Shown one piece after another: positions 21,612 to 33,368 of a stretch of 64,000 nucleotides of DNA. A model generated the notes under the pieces. It was not told the origin of the DNA. It did not search any database and saw nothing but the letters and a program-made list of their open reading frames with translations. The stretch covers positions 4,435,773 to 4,499,772 of the forward strand of contig OZ020524.1 of NCBI GenBank assembly GCA_963971425.1, in the 5' to 3' direction. The position numbers and the translations under genes were made by a program. Positions within the stretch are counted from its first letter, which is position 1. Every line of letters starts with the position of its first letter. The stretch is from Bryoerythrophyllum caledonicum. Its lineage: Eukaryota > Streptophyta > Bryopsida > Pottiales > Pottiaceae.

Positions 21612-24600
21612 GCAGCTGAGGGCTATTTCAACAAGTTACTTCGCCACCGGGTGCTCATCTTGGCGCGAGGATGGAGATGGATTCGGGGAAAGACTTACAT
21701 CTTGGTGTATGTGACTTGTGCATTTGCACTGTTGATTTATGTCGTGTCGTTTGTAGCATGCAAATCTCACACATGTGAGTCTAGTGTGATTTTGGTGCAA
21801 AACGCGTTTTTGTTGAATACTGTGACCCAGCATTGCCCAGGCGTTGCTGGACTTGGTGTGATATGTGGTTCATTTTTTCTGCAGTTGGGTAAAAGGAATG
21901 ATGAGGGCACGAGCCTGGGCGAGGATGGAAATTTGGACGACAGGTGAGGCGCTATATCATTCGATTGGAAACTCTAAATGGAACTTGGGAACAATATCAT
22001 GAGAGTGGGAATTTAGGCAGTGACTTAGTTGTAGCGGTTTTCGAACCGGATTAGGTTCTTGCAGAACTGCGTTTAACGCATGTAAACTCATAATGAGTGC
22101 TTGCATTTTGTTATGTCCTTGTGCTCAATAGTATTGACGTAGTTTCATGAAAAGCTTACTGAGAGCAAGTGTGTCGTGCTTCACAGACGAGTCACACATG
22201 TTGAAACTCTTTTGTATGGTGCAGATCATGCTGCCCTCATTTGCTTCCGAAGCACAAGATCTTTCTTAGTCACAGCGGGAAGCAAAAGTGGTTTGTGGAG
22301 AAGTTGTGTGAGGATTTGGAGGCTCGGCATCGTTTCCCATTCTTTGATAAGCGTCCATCAAGCTTGCCGAAGGGTGAGAGATTTCCGAAGTTGATATTGG
22401 AAGCTGCCGAACAATGTGAGATGGCGGTGGTGGTTGTGTCGGAGGAGTTCTTGACGTCGAAGTGGCCTATGATTGAGTTGAGTACGTTTGTGCGAGCATT
22501 GTCAGGACTCAATCGGGGATTGAAGATCCTTCCTGTCTTCTTTGGGATGTCAGTAAGTGACCTTGGGAGCGAATCAAAGCAGGGTGCATGGGTGAAGTTG
22601 TGGAACGAGTGGGAGAGGAATGATCCGCGGATCATAGCAGCGGAGTTTGAGAAGGCATTGAAGGTGATGCGATCATTCAATGGCATTGTGTTCGATGGAG
22701 ATGTGAGTAATGTGAGCGATGTTTGGGACTACGAGAGGGATGTGGTGGACAATATTTGTCGTGTAGTTGGTCCGGCTGTAAAGTGGGAGGATTCACCTAT
22801 TCAAGGGCGCTCAACTCTATGTCGGGTATGTTCAAGCCTTTGTATCACACGCTTGTTCTATTGCTTGTGAATAACATTTAGCAAATGAATTGGATGATGA
22901 TTTTGTGAATGGTTTTTGAATGACAATATCAGTTGTACTTGCATGGCATGACCAAGAGTCATTCCTGGTGGATGTGGTATCGTGTAGGCAACTCGAGAAA
23001 AGATGAAGGAGATCAAGCCCTCCGAGAATGGAATACGTGTGTTGGGGTACTATGGTGTGGGCGGCATTGGGAAGACGACAATGTGCAAGACATTGTGTAA
23101 TGAGTTGTCTGAGTTTTCGGGCAAGGTGTGTCACGTTGAACTTGGAGGCACTCAAAGTACCGAGATAGTGCTAAAGGAAGTGTTGAGGACGTTGACAAAC
23201 ACAAGTGAAGAGGTGTTGCATAGGTTGGGCGAGGGTGAGGTAAAGGCATTTGATCAAGTATTAGACTGTGGTTGTTTGATATATTGAGCTTTATGTGCGA
23301 TATGTGGTGTTGGTGTTGTTTGGATGAGGTATTGCATGGGCATGAGCATGACATGTGGAATGTGCACATGTGTTTGTATTCATTACAAGAGTATTGATGA
23401 TGGATGTTGGAAGTAGTTGTTGATGATTGACGAGCTTCTATGTTTTTCAAGCATTGGTTATTGAAATGATATTGAAAGTGATGTTGAAAATGGCCACCCT
23501 CTTAGAGGCAATGAGAGCCAAATATTGAGTATGGTCTATGTGTGCGCACCATAAGATGGTATTTGGTGTAATCTAGTTATGCATGGATTAAATGGTAGAG
23601 GTTGCAACTTGATATGTCAAATACTTTCTTGTTTCTTATAGTATGATGTACTTGTCGATGGCTTGGTTAGGCACCACTTCACACCATCTTGAATAGAAGA
23701 TTGGATGGATGCTTGAATGGTGATGAAAGCATGCAAAGCTCGTGATCATGAATGTTTTGTATGTGCAGTGTCGAAGCATCTTGAAGGATCGTAGTTCTTG
23801 GAGGCAAAGGACATTTTTGGCAATTGATAACGTGTGGGACGACTACGAGTCAATGGTGCAGGCAAAAATGCTTTTGCAGGACTTGGCTTTTTATGAAGGC
23901 AGTGTGGTGATGGTGACGAGTCGTTGTCGATGTACGCTGACGCGTGTTGGTGTAGAGGAGTTGCATTGTTTTGAGGTGCCGGAACTTGGGGAAGTGAATG
24001 CTAGGAAGTTGTTTTTGCATCATGCTGGAGGAGGGAAACAATTTAACAATGAGGACAATGTGGTGATTGACCAATGCATTGCACGTTGTTGGTTTCGGAA
24101 GAGCAGGGTACATGGTTATCATTATCTTCCGTTAGCCTTGAAGGTGTTGGGTATCCATCTGGGATTTGTGGGAAGTAGTCCAGCGGAATGGTTGGAGAGG
24201 TTACCGGAAGTGAGAGATTTCAATCGGTTTGAGGGGGATAATCCAGTGTTTAGCATTATCAGGTTGAACTATGATCGGTTATCAGTGGAATTGCAAGCAC
24301 TATTCATGGATGTTGCTATGTTCTTGCGGAGAAATTCGAGGCAGTTTGGAGGAGGTACACATGGTTACTTTGTTCGGTTGAGTGAGGTCCATTGGCAAAC
24401 GTTGCAAGAGACTCAAAGCCAGGTATGATTATCACCTCATACACACGCATGTTAGGAGTAGGTACGTGCTTGTGGCAAGGATAGCACTTTGGTTAGAACG
24501 GATGTGGTAGTTATCACAACAATGGTATGATGGGTGAGGAATGTGCTTAAGAGTGTCATGACAATTGTGTGTGGGGTCTATGAGATTGCAGTTGCAACAA

Positions 24601-25989
24601 TTGAAGGAAAGGGGTTTGTTGGAGAATGTGGACATGGTGTTTGAGAGTGTGAGCATGCACGATCTATATAAGGAGTTTGCGGAGATGGAAGCAAAAGGGA
24701 AGCTCAACAGTTCCTTTGGTTTGAACAATCGTAAGTGGATGTACTACGAGGGATCGTATTCGTCGGATTTGGCAAGGACTCCAGGTGGTGGATGTTGGGA
24801 GAGCTTGATTCGGTTGCGTTTCGAGATGGGTTTTATCAGGCCAACAGATTATGCTTTCAACTTTCTGGGAATCCAGTGGAAATATTTTGCAAACGTGGTT
24901 GTGTTGAGTGTGCGTGGAAGCAGTGAAGTAAGAGGGGTTTTGAACTTGGAAGGGCTTGGATGTTTGAGAAGCTTGGCGTTCCAGGGTTTCAAGGGAGTGG
25001 ATGGAGTTGATGGCCTGAAAGACCTGAGCAACCTTTTACATTTCTCTTGGGATGGTGAGGGTGGGTGGAGTAGATGGGCATTTTTGGGACAATTGTCCAC
25101 ATCCTTGAAAATTCTGGAATTGCTGGAGCTCAAGGTCTGCTCTAGGAGCGCCATGTTGGAATGGTATACAAAGATGTTCTGCCTCTCACTAGAGTCATTT
25201 TCAGTAGCACGTGGTCGCATCGATTTGAGGCAGTGCTCATCTCTACGGAGTGTCCGCCTGAATAAGATTATTGGGTTGCAAATGTTGTTGGTTCACTCGA
25301 CAAGATTACAATCTTGCTTGCTATCACTGCAGATAGTGCGTTGCAAGCAATTGAGTTGCATCTTGGGGTTAGGTGACCTGGTTCGCTTGGAGTATCTTCA
25401 ACTACTCGAAAATAATTTGTTGATGGAGGTTCCCAATCTTCAGAAGCTTACTAGTTTGCAAGTCCTGACTGTTATTTTAGGTCTCGATAGAGCACGGAAA
25501 TGCCAAATTGCGAAGTTGCGTGGTCTTGGTAGTCTTGAACAACTTCGGGAGCTCCGATGTTGGCGCTTGGATGCAAGAGAGCTTCCCGACCTCAACGCAT
25601 TGAAGCACTTGGAGGTTTTGTCTGTTACATGGTGCGAGGAGATGATTCTTTTGAATGGAGTGGAAAGTCTTACTGCATTGCGACATGTTGATCTCCGTGG
25701 ATGTCGGTTGTTGTCGCGGTTGCCAGACTTGAGCAACTCAAGAAAGCTGGAGAACCTTTATTTGTCCTGGAGCGGAATTGAGTTGCATGAGGATGATGTT
25801 GACATGCTTGCTGCATTGCCGGAGTTGCATCCGGTTGGAATTGGATGTACTCTTGAATCCTGGGGTAGGAGTGTTAGTTTGGACCCGGCGAGGCGGAAGG
25901 TGTTGCTTTATGATCAGTTTGACTCTAGGGTGGTGGATGAGAGAGATCTCGAATCCCTTCCAATCCAACTCCGTGAATATACCTTCTGA
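21612..25989 (+). CDS. TIR-NB-LRR immune receptor (TNL), several exons
   Basis: The exons follow GT-AG rules with matching phase: up to 21942, 22225-22825, 22988-23239, 23769-24422 and 24592-25989 (stop TGA). The first listed exon has no in-frame ATG, so an upstream exon is missing. It encodes a hydrophobic segment (YILVYVTCAFALLIYVVSF). The second encodes a TIR domain (HKIFLSHSGKQKWF, VVVVSEEFLTSKWP). The third has the P-loop GVGGIGKTT. The fourth has kinase-2 (FLAIDNVWDD), RNBS-B (VVMVTSR) and GLPL-like LPLALKVLG. The last has an MHD-like SMHDLYKEF followed by about 12 leucine-rich repeats. TNLs sense pathogen effectors; the TIR is an NADase in this family. Parts from 22225 onward total about 963 residues. 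The membrane-spanning exon is the least certain part. Confidence 0.8.
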
Positions 25990-28528
25990 TCACCCAAATG
26001 TGATAGTTGATCATTAGTTTACTGGTTGGAATTGGGTTTGATTCTCTTCATCAATAGTGCGGTGGTTGACTATTGGTGATTTATTGAATCTTTATCGATT
26101 GTGGATTTTTGCTCTTGCCGAAGACATTTTGGATGAAGAAGATGTTGGCGAAGAAGCTGAGGGAGGACCACCCTATTCTTGATGCGCACTGACCACACCA
26201 TCATGTCGGTATTCAAAATACTATTGAATTTGATTGAAGATGTAGAGTTGAGGAATGGAGATGGGAAACTACTGTGTATGAGATATTTTGTATTTTGTGT
26301 GATTTAGATGGTCTATCTGTGATACTCATCATTGCTTTCAATTAGTGCAAGTGCACAGAACTAAGCTTGGTGTGTAGGCTAGTTGAGGTATGCAGTCCAG
26401 AATGTAGTTTAGAGTGAGTGTGTGACTGAGCACGACTCCTATGTTCGAGTTGTGCAATTGTCATGTTTGTCGCTGCACATTGATGTGCTTGTGAGGCTTG
26501 TTCCACCATGACAACCCATGAATGAGGTTTGGAGTAGGGTTTTCTAATCTTCCACAAACGATATTCATTTGACAGGGGGAAATTAGTGACTGGACATTGA
26601 TAACACTTGACTTATTGAGTATAAAATACTTTTTGTTCTCCGAATGTGTGCTTGTGTTCTTGGACTTGACGTGGTGGTTCACAGGTTATTTCACTAGCAT
26701 TTGTAGCTGTAGTAGGAATGGATTTCATCAATGATCTTCTTTTAACATTTCTAAGATAATGCTTGGTGAATGCTTTCTTCATCATCAGAACTGTACATGT
26801 GGGTCGCTATAACCAACTCCTTGTGATCAAGGTAATGGAAGTGTTGACAGAACCGTAGGACATAACTATGAAGCATTCTCTGAAGCTTAACCTTAAATTT
26901 TAAAAGTGGAACCGTCAATCCGCACAGAACCGCCCAAGATGACGGATTCGGCGCAGAACATGTCGCCTTCGCCAGGCCATAACCGCTGCTTCACTCCTCA
27001 GCTCCACCTTGGGACGTGACCGAACTCATGCAGCCCATGCACCTCCCGTTCTTCGTAGCTGAGCTCACTGATTATCAATCTCCGCTCCCTAGCTTGCAGC
27101 TGCCAGTGCCTGCCAATCACAGCCACCGCTAAACACATCCACCAAAGTATTAGAAATTCCATCATATATTATGAGCACTCTCCTCTGATAATAATATCAA
27201 CTTACAGCTACTTTAGACCCGGCAAATTGAGATTATATCCTGATATTTATGGATTGAGAGATGAAATCCAGGTTCTCGAATTGCGTATTCTGTGATAAAC
27301 AGCTCCCTCGCACATCGCTGTAACCTTACCCTTTCGAGGAGAGCTCATGAGGTTTGAGATCATGTCCAGGATTGGTGTGGTTGGGAGTTGGATTGGCGCA
27401 CTGAAAGAGAGGATTAGCGTTGCTGGTTGGGTGTCGGTGTTCCTGCGAAGAGCTCCGGGAGCTAGGGTTTCGGCGTTGTTAGGGTTTGGATATGAGATGG
27501 AAGGGGTTTGAGTCAGGGTTTCATATACCCGGAGTAGTTACATCTTTTGCGTGGGAGTCGAAGAATTCGAGTTGTTGTTGTTTGCGGCATTTCCCAGTGT
27601 TGTGTACGATCGGCTGCTTTTGAAGTTTTAGCAGAGGGGTTGGGTATAGGGTTTCAGTGTCATGTTTCCGACGAGTTGATGGCGAGTTGGGGCAAATTAT
27701 AGGCGTGGGGATAGAGATGGAGAGACTCACGGGTGCGACATGATTCTTCGGGACGAGATCCACGACGTGCTCCTCGAGTCACGGTTGAATTAGGTTGACA
27801 CTGAAATGAGGTCTCACGTGAATCATGACTTCCTCTGAGTCGGAGTTAGAAATTCATAGCAGAGACTTACGCAATCGCCCAGGATGCGCTCAGCTTCTTT
27901 TTCGCCGCCTTCGAGCCGCTTCGGTTAGTGTAAGCTTATTCCAAACTCAGAACTTCCACTTCAAAGTTGTAGACAGGAGCTGAGTTAGATTGCCAAAGAC
28001 ATGATGAAATCGTCATTGCACAGCCTTGGATGAATCAGTGCGGCCATTATGAGCAACTTCAGGTCGCACCCCTGAAATCGGACCCATGGCCAACCCAGGC
28101 ACAGGGTGGGCCCTCAAATTCACGGAGCCCCTGTGGCTCTCCTCGCATGGTATGTATAACACGTTGCCTTAAAAAAGCTTGTGGCTTCTCCAGTTCAATT
28201 ATGCTAGACTCAAATTAGGTCACAAGGAGCCCTATATTCGGTGAATTTTGTGCTTACAATCCTTTCTAGATGCAACCTCGGAAGTGCAATGAGTTTTCTG
28301 AGACCCTGTCATATCCGAAAACTTTTCCATGTTGCATCTTCTTTTACTGGAGATTCACAAGCTGGCCTCTCTCTAGAAGTTTCGAGTGATTCACTTGAGC
28401 TGGATGATCAGCAACAAGTGAGACTTTGTGAGCGTACAATCATTACATTCCGTTTCGGTTCTGTGCCTTCATCACTACCACTTCGTGTCTGAGTCTCCAG
28501 TTGGGGATGCGTGCAGGTAGACGCGCAC
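25990..28528. other. Intergenic between TNL and Sfi1-like gene
   Basis: No supported gene. The stretch 26900-27900 is GC-richer and may be the promoter and 5' untranslated region of the next gene. Short frames at 28030-28490 show no recognisable domain and are not followed by a convincing join. Confidence 0.45.
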
Positions 28529-31500
28529 ATGGCCGGGACTTCTGGCTACGCCGGCGCGTCATTGAGGCGCACGAGTCCACTGGGCAGAAACAAGACGGTG
28601 GCGTTCAGCAAGCCCGTCGTCCGCGGCGACAGCCCAGATCCATGCAGATCCATGCAGCAGCAGGGGCCGTTCACACCCCAGTACCCGCCGGGACAGCACC
28701 AGTCTACGCTGCGCGTGGGGCCGCGCCTGCGCGCCGAGGGGCTCATGGTGCCGCCCGCGTCCGACGCCGCCACTCTGCGCCGCCAGGTCGCCGCGCTGCA
28801 GATCGACCTGGAGGCCCACATCGACGGCGAGCAGCGCCTGCAGAGCATCAACCAACAGCTCCGAGAAAGGTACTGATTACTCTCAATCCGAGATCCATCT
28901 TCCAACAGCAAAATACTGCATCATTGTACAATTCCTGGCGATGAAACAGACTAGGATGCGAATCTAGTGCAGGCGAGATTCTATATTCCAACAGGCAAAG
29001 TATGCATCCTTGTGCAAGTCCTGTGCACAGGTGGTGGTGAAATAGACTAGGTTACGTTCTAGAGCAGGCGCTCGAGATTATGGAATTCGATCGCAAGTCG
29101 AAAATACTCACTGTGCTCCAACCTCGCCTGAGATCGGCTTCCATACTCTTACCTGCTCTAGAGTCACGGGATATAAGGATGAGGTTGTTAATCATTATGA
29201 ATTGTTAGTCAATGTCGACGTAGAACTTAGATAGTTTGCTCGTTTGGTTAACAGGCTGGAGCTCTACATGAAGCAGAACCATGAAAAGGTGGAGCGAGCT
29301 GAGGGCGAGCTCAACACTCTCCACGAGATATGGAGGAGACCCTTGAGCTGCAGCGTCGATTAGCGGAAAGGTGAGAGAGCGAAGATTACATGAATCACTA
29401 ATCACTGCTGTTGACATGATGGTGCATTCATACAGGTATCCAGCATGAATTACTGACTTTGTGATACGTGCTCTTTTTAGTTACGTGACATTGGTTGTTG
29501 CTCTCATGTGACCATGTTCTTGATGCCAGGGCCACGGCCCTTGAGAAGGAGAAGAAGGAAGTGGAGAAGACGCTTCAAAAGAAGGTCGGAGAGTTTGAAA
29601 CAGAGAGGGCCGCTCTGCAGGCTAGCATCCAAGACATCGGTGAAGGTCTGAAGGAAAAGGCCGAAGCTCAGGAGAGAGTTAATCAACTCCAGGTGCATAA
29701 TTCTAGATCATCTCTCAACTTGATGCGATAATCGATGCGATATTCGATGTGATAATGGATGTGCTTGTGCAGACGGAGTTGTTGACTACTGTGGAAGTGA
29801 AGACCAAGCTTGAGGACCAACTTGCAGCTTTCGAGGAAGAAACGGATTTTCTGAAGAAGAAAGCTGAAGACTACTGCAATGAGCTCCAACATCTCAATCT
29901 CAAGGTACAATTCTTTCTTCAGATATAGTAGAAATCACCCCCTCTTTTACTACTCTTTTAGGTTGACTTTAAATGTGAGTTTTAACAGGAGCAGTTGGAG
30001 CAAAAACTGGACGGAATGGGTCGAAAAGCAGTGATGCGGCGCGGCTTCATAAACCTCGAGAAGGGCGTGCGGGAGCAGTTGATCGACAGAGCCAACGCGG
30101 TGCGCGCCGTGCGGCACTTCAGGCAGCACGGCTGCCGGAAGATCCTCTACTACTTGCAGATGGCCTCGTACCGGTCGTGCTTGATTCGGCGAGCATTCAA
30201 CAGGAATTCCATGGTATCTGAATTTCAAGTACATCGTGTATGTGATTAGTTGTTCGCGCTTATGAACCAACCTCGTCTATACACGTGATGATTTCGCAGG
30301 AAGCGTTTCTGTCATGTTGGACGTTTTGGAGGTCGTGCACCATCGCCAGACGGCGCGGTAAGTGGCAACAACAGAAGCAAGCCGCGGCGCGGGCGCGCGA
30401 CGGGATGCACGCGTGGGTGGCGTACATCATCCGGCTGCGCCTCAGCCCCGGCCAGTACGTCAAGGCGGTGAACCACTGGCACCGCAAGTGCCAGGAGAAG
30501 TGCTTCAAGCACTGGAGCTGGCTCGTCATCCAGTGGAGGTGGGAAGAGAGAAACTACATAATCTCGCACTCCAACCTCTACAATATCACCAGCTCGGGAT
30601 CCACTGCCACATGTCCCCACTGAGAAGATGCCATAATGAAGAACCACCTTCGAACCGATTCGGAATGTTTGTGACTCTCCTTCACATCACTATTATGAGG
30701 ATATGCTCTGGATCGAGGGTGACGTCATGTTATAGGAGGTTGCACCTCCTACAATATCACCACACCCTCGAACCAGAGCGTATCCTCATAATCGTGATGT
30801 GAAGGAGAGTCACAGACATTCCGAATCGGTTTATTATGGAATCTTCTCAGTGGGGACATGTGGCAGTGGATCCCGAGCCGATGATAATGTAGAGGTTAGA
30901 GAGCGACATTCTGAAATTATATAGTTAGGGAGCCGGCCATAATGACGCGCGGAAGTACTAATTGTGTCAACATTGTTATCCTCCAGGGTCCCCCCGAAGG
31001 AGGAGAAGCACCTGGTGAGCAAAGCCCTGAAGCACCGCAACAGGATACTATCGCACAGCTACTTCCAGTTGTGGCGGAGCTGGCTCAAGGCGTATGCGCA
31101 GCCGAAGCGGAAGAAGTTCGCCACCGTACAGGCGCATATCAATAAGATGACCTTGAAGCAGACTGTCGCGGCTTGGAGGTGTCTCATTCATATGAACTGG
31201 GTGCGCAGAACGAAATACGAGGAGGCTGAGGGCGTTAGCAGAGATTTGTGCCAACGACGCATGTTCCACAGGTCATCATACTCTTCCACTCCCATAATGT
31301 GCACGCTGCCCCCGCTTATGAGGTGTAACCTTGTTGGTATAGGATTATTTCATACCCAGGGGCTGCTTGCACGGTACAGTTCTAATGATCCAAGAGAGTA
31401 ATTTAGCTCTTGTACCATCTCTAGAATGTATATATTAATCTGATGCGACCTTTTTTGCAATTGTTTGTGTAGGTGGCAAGATGCTCTCCGTGAGCTAAAG

Positions 31501-31860
31501 ATCACCACTGAGCTGCGCATCACCCAAGCGATCCAGTACAGAATTTGCAGACAAGCACACATAGTGACATTGAAGTGCTGGCAAAACTTTCTTCAACGTC
31601 AGATGCACTCGCGAATCTACAAACAAATGGCATTTCGCCATTATCTGCAGTCACTCTCTATCTGCAGTCACTCTCTATCTATCTCAGTGAGTTATCTCAT
31701 TTTCCAGATGCTTCAACTTTTCTTGTGGATGCTCTTGTCTTTAAAGTAATGACTATCCAGTTCCGGACTCGACTGTAGTGTTTTCTTGAGAATTTTTATG
31801 GCCTTTCTTTTTCATCAGCTTCTGAGAGTGGCCATTCGGACTACAAAGTTTCCGTCATGA
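28529..31860 (+). CDS. Sfi1-like centrin-binding repeat protein
   Basis: Nine exons fit GT-AG rules: 28529-28869, 29255-29370, 29530-29692, 29773-29904, 29989-30213, 30300-30538, 30987-31271, 31473-31686 and 31819-31860, about 586 codons. The N-terminus is Gly/Pro/Arg-rich and disordered, followed by a long coiled coil (QLRERLELYMKQNHEKVERA; LEKEKKEVEKTLQKK). The C-terminal half repeats a tryptophan-centred helix typical of Sfi1 centrin-binding motifs: WTFWRSCTIARR, WHRKCQEKCFKHW, YFQLWRSWLKAY, AAWRCLIHMNW, WQDALRELK, LKCWQNFLQRQ. Such proteins bind centrins at centrioles or basal bodies. One base is missing in exon 2 near 29328, because phase and coding only agree if one nucleotide is added. 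This could be an assembly error or a real lesion. The last exon is short, so the 3' end is less certain. Confidence 0.7.
30565..30905. repeat. Long intronic inverted repeat (hairpin)
   Basis: Two arms of about 150 bases face each other inside intron 6 of the Sfi1-like gene with few mismatches. Landmarks are GGGATCCACTGCCACATG at 30597 and its reverse complement near 30860. The loop lies near 30720-30765. The transcript would fold into a long hairpin. It may be a foldback MITE or a small-RNA precursor. Confidence 0.75.
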
Positions 31861-32223
31861 TGCTGCTACGCATGTGAACAATTTCACACCAAAAACTGTG
31901 AGATTGGAGTCTAGAAAATCCAAGAGATTCCAAATGTGTCGCTTTTCTCTCACCGAAAACCCCCAAAAGGTTGCTCTTCTGTGTCTCTCGTGACGAAGCT
32001 CTGTGTTCAAAACCTCGTTACAAGAAGACATTAAAAACATTTCGTTATCGGAATTTGAGATACATGCATTTGAAGAGTGCCATGTGGTTCTTTTCTTCCA
32101 TGTTTGGACGAGATGAATGTACTTTGACTCAAGGTAATGACTTGTTTTCTTGCTGCACATTGAATAGTTTTAATGAAAATATGTTCTACCTCGTGTTAGG
32201 TCATTGCATGCCAAACATCACTA
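31861..32223. other. 3' flank of the Sfi1-like gene
   Basis: No domain or repeat was recognised. Presumed 3' untranslated and spacer DNA. Confidence 0.4.
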
Positions 32224-32403
32224 CACTAAACACTGAATATAGTGTAGAGGGATTATTGATGTAGATCACTCACACTAATTTCCATCAAAGCATGTGCATG
32301 CCAAGTTCTGATTGGGTATTTCTTCTCAAGCAAGTGTGTGTCAGTCAACAATTGCCTGTAAATTTTCAAATAGTTTGATCTACACTATATTCACGAAACG
32401 GTG
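32224..32403. mobile_element. TA-flanked CACTAA MITE, copy 2
   Basis: The 180-base element has inverted ends that share GAATATAGTGTAGA and is flanked by TA (32222-32223 and 32404-32405). It is related in ends to the elements at 6083 and 43823. No coding capacity. Confidence 0.55.
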
Positions 32404-32423
32404 TAGTTGCAGAGGTGTTTAGG

Positions 32424-32916
32424 ATAAGAGAAATGGACTTGCAATGACTAGGGGTATTGAAAGTAGCCATTTACATAGGAAAACAATTTTATCTTTTGAA
32501 TAGAGAAATAATTGTTGGACAAAAAATCCGATCAGTGAATAGAGTTATCATGCGTTATTCTAATAATACAAAAAACTAGTTAAGAGAAAAGTAATATCCT
32601 TACCACTATACCTTATCAAGTAACAAACATGAAGGATGCCAAGAACTTTCCTTCACTCCTACCCGCTTCAAAAAGTGCAATAGTCAATTCTACGATACTA
32701 CTATTCAACTCTATAACACCCTACCTAGCTGCCCTAAACACGAGCTTTTGATGGTTGAAGCACAATAACTTTTTCTCCATTAGTCCAAAAAAGAGAAACA
32801 AAGTACATCACCTCAAAAATAATCCCTATTCTCACTAAAATTTTCAAAAAGTTATTTTCAAAACTTGATTATTAAGAACGTGCCCAAAATAAATTTGTAC
32901 CCATGTCCTGTAGGGG
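32424..32916. mobile_element. Right end of a third TTAA-type element (partial)
   Basis: The sequence TAGGGG followed by TTAA (32917-32920) matches the right ends of the elements at 11570 and 18481. No left end is found, so the extent is a guess. It abuts the block B cassette start. Confidence 0.3.
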
Positions 32917-32924
32917 TTAAATAA

Positions 32925-33016
32925 GTGAAAATATCTTCTTTAGAGCGATGCTCAAGTGGTATGCCAACACCCACACATCACAGTGAGTCATGGTCAAAGC
33001 CAAAAACCTTGCCTTC
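32925..33016 (+). promoter_or_regulatory. Distal promoter of MP-4, cut by Copia-1
   Basis: It matches the start of the MP-1 promoter ('gaaaatatcttctatagagc'). It continues on the far side of Copia-1 at 38223, where 'ccttcattgttccgtgcc' resumes. CCTTC is the duplicated target. Confidence 0.6.
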
Positions 33017-33305
33017 TGTTAAGAGATGTGAAGCAAACATACCAGATGAACAACAAGAATGAATTGTCTCTATGAGCACAGGCCTTGGTTTATTTATCTT
33101 GAGGCATTAATGCCTCGGGATTAACGGTAGGTTCACTTAGTTGTGAGTTAACTGCTGGTAGCTGGTGGTTAATGCCTCGGGATTAACGGTAGCTGGTGGT
33201 TAACTGCGTGTTAACTAGAAGGTCTACCTAATCCAGGTAGATGAGTTGAATGCTCCTGATTAAGAACCCCGGAGTGAATGGATGTACATTCATCCTATTT
33301 TAACA
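33017..33305 (-). repeat. Copia-1 3' LTR
   Basis: It begins TGTTAAGAGATG and ends TTTTAACA. Given the minus-strand orientation it is the downstream LTR. Confidence 0.9.
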
Positions 33306-33368
33306 CTCCTCGAACGATGATCTTCCTCATTAAAAAAACTTCAAAAATATGAAGGAAAAAGAGTAAAG

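Noticed and set aside
26900-27800. Possible gene between the TNL and the Sfi1-like gene
   Set aside because: The GC rise and an 80-codon minus-strand frame are not supported by any domain or by a phased set of exons.
28559-28911. Minus-strand frames opposite exon 1 of the Sfi1-like gene
   Set aside because: The forward strand has a phased multi-exon gene, and the high GC content leaves the other strand open by chance.
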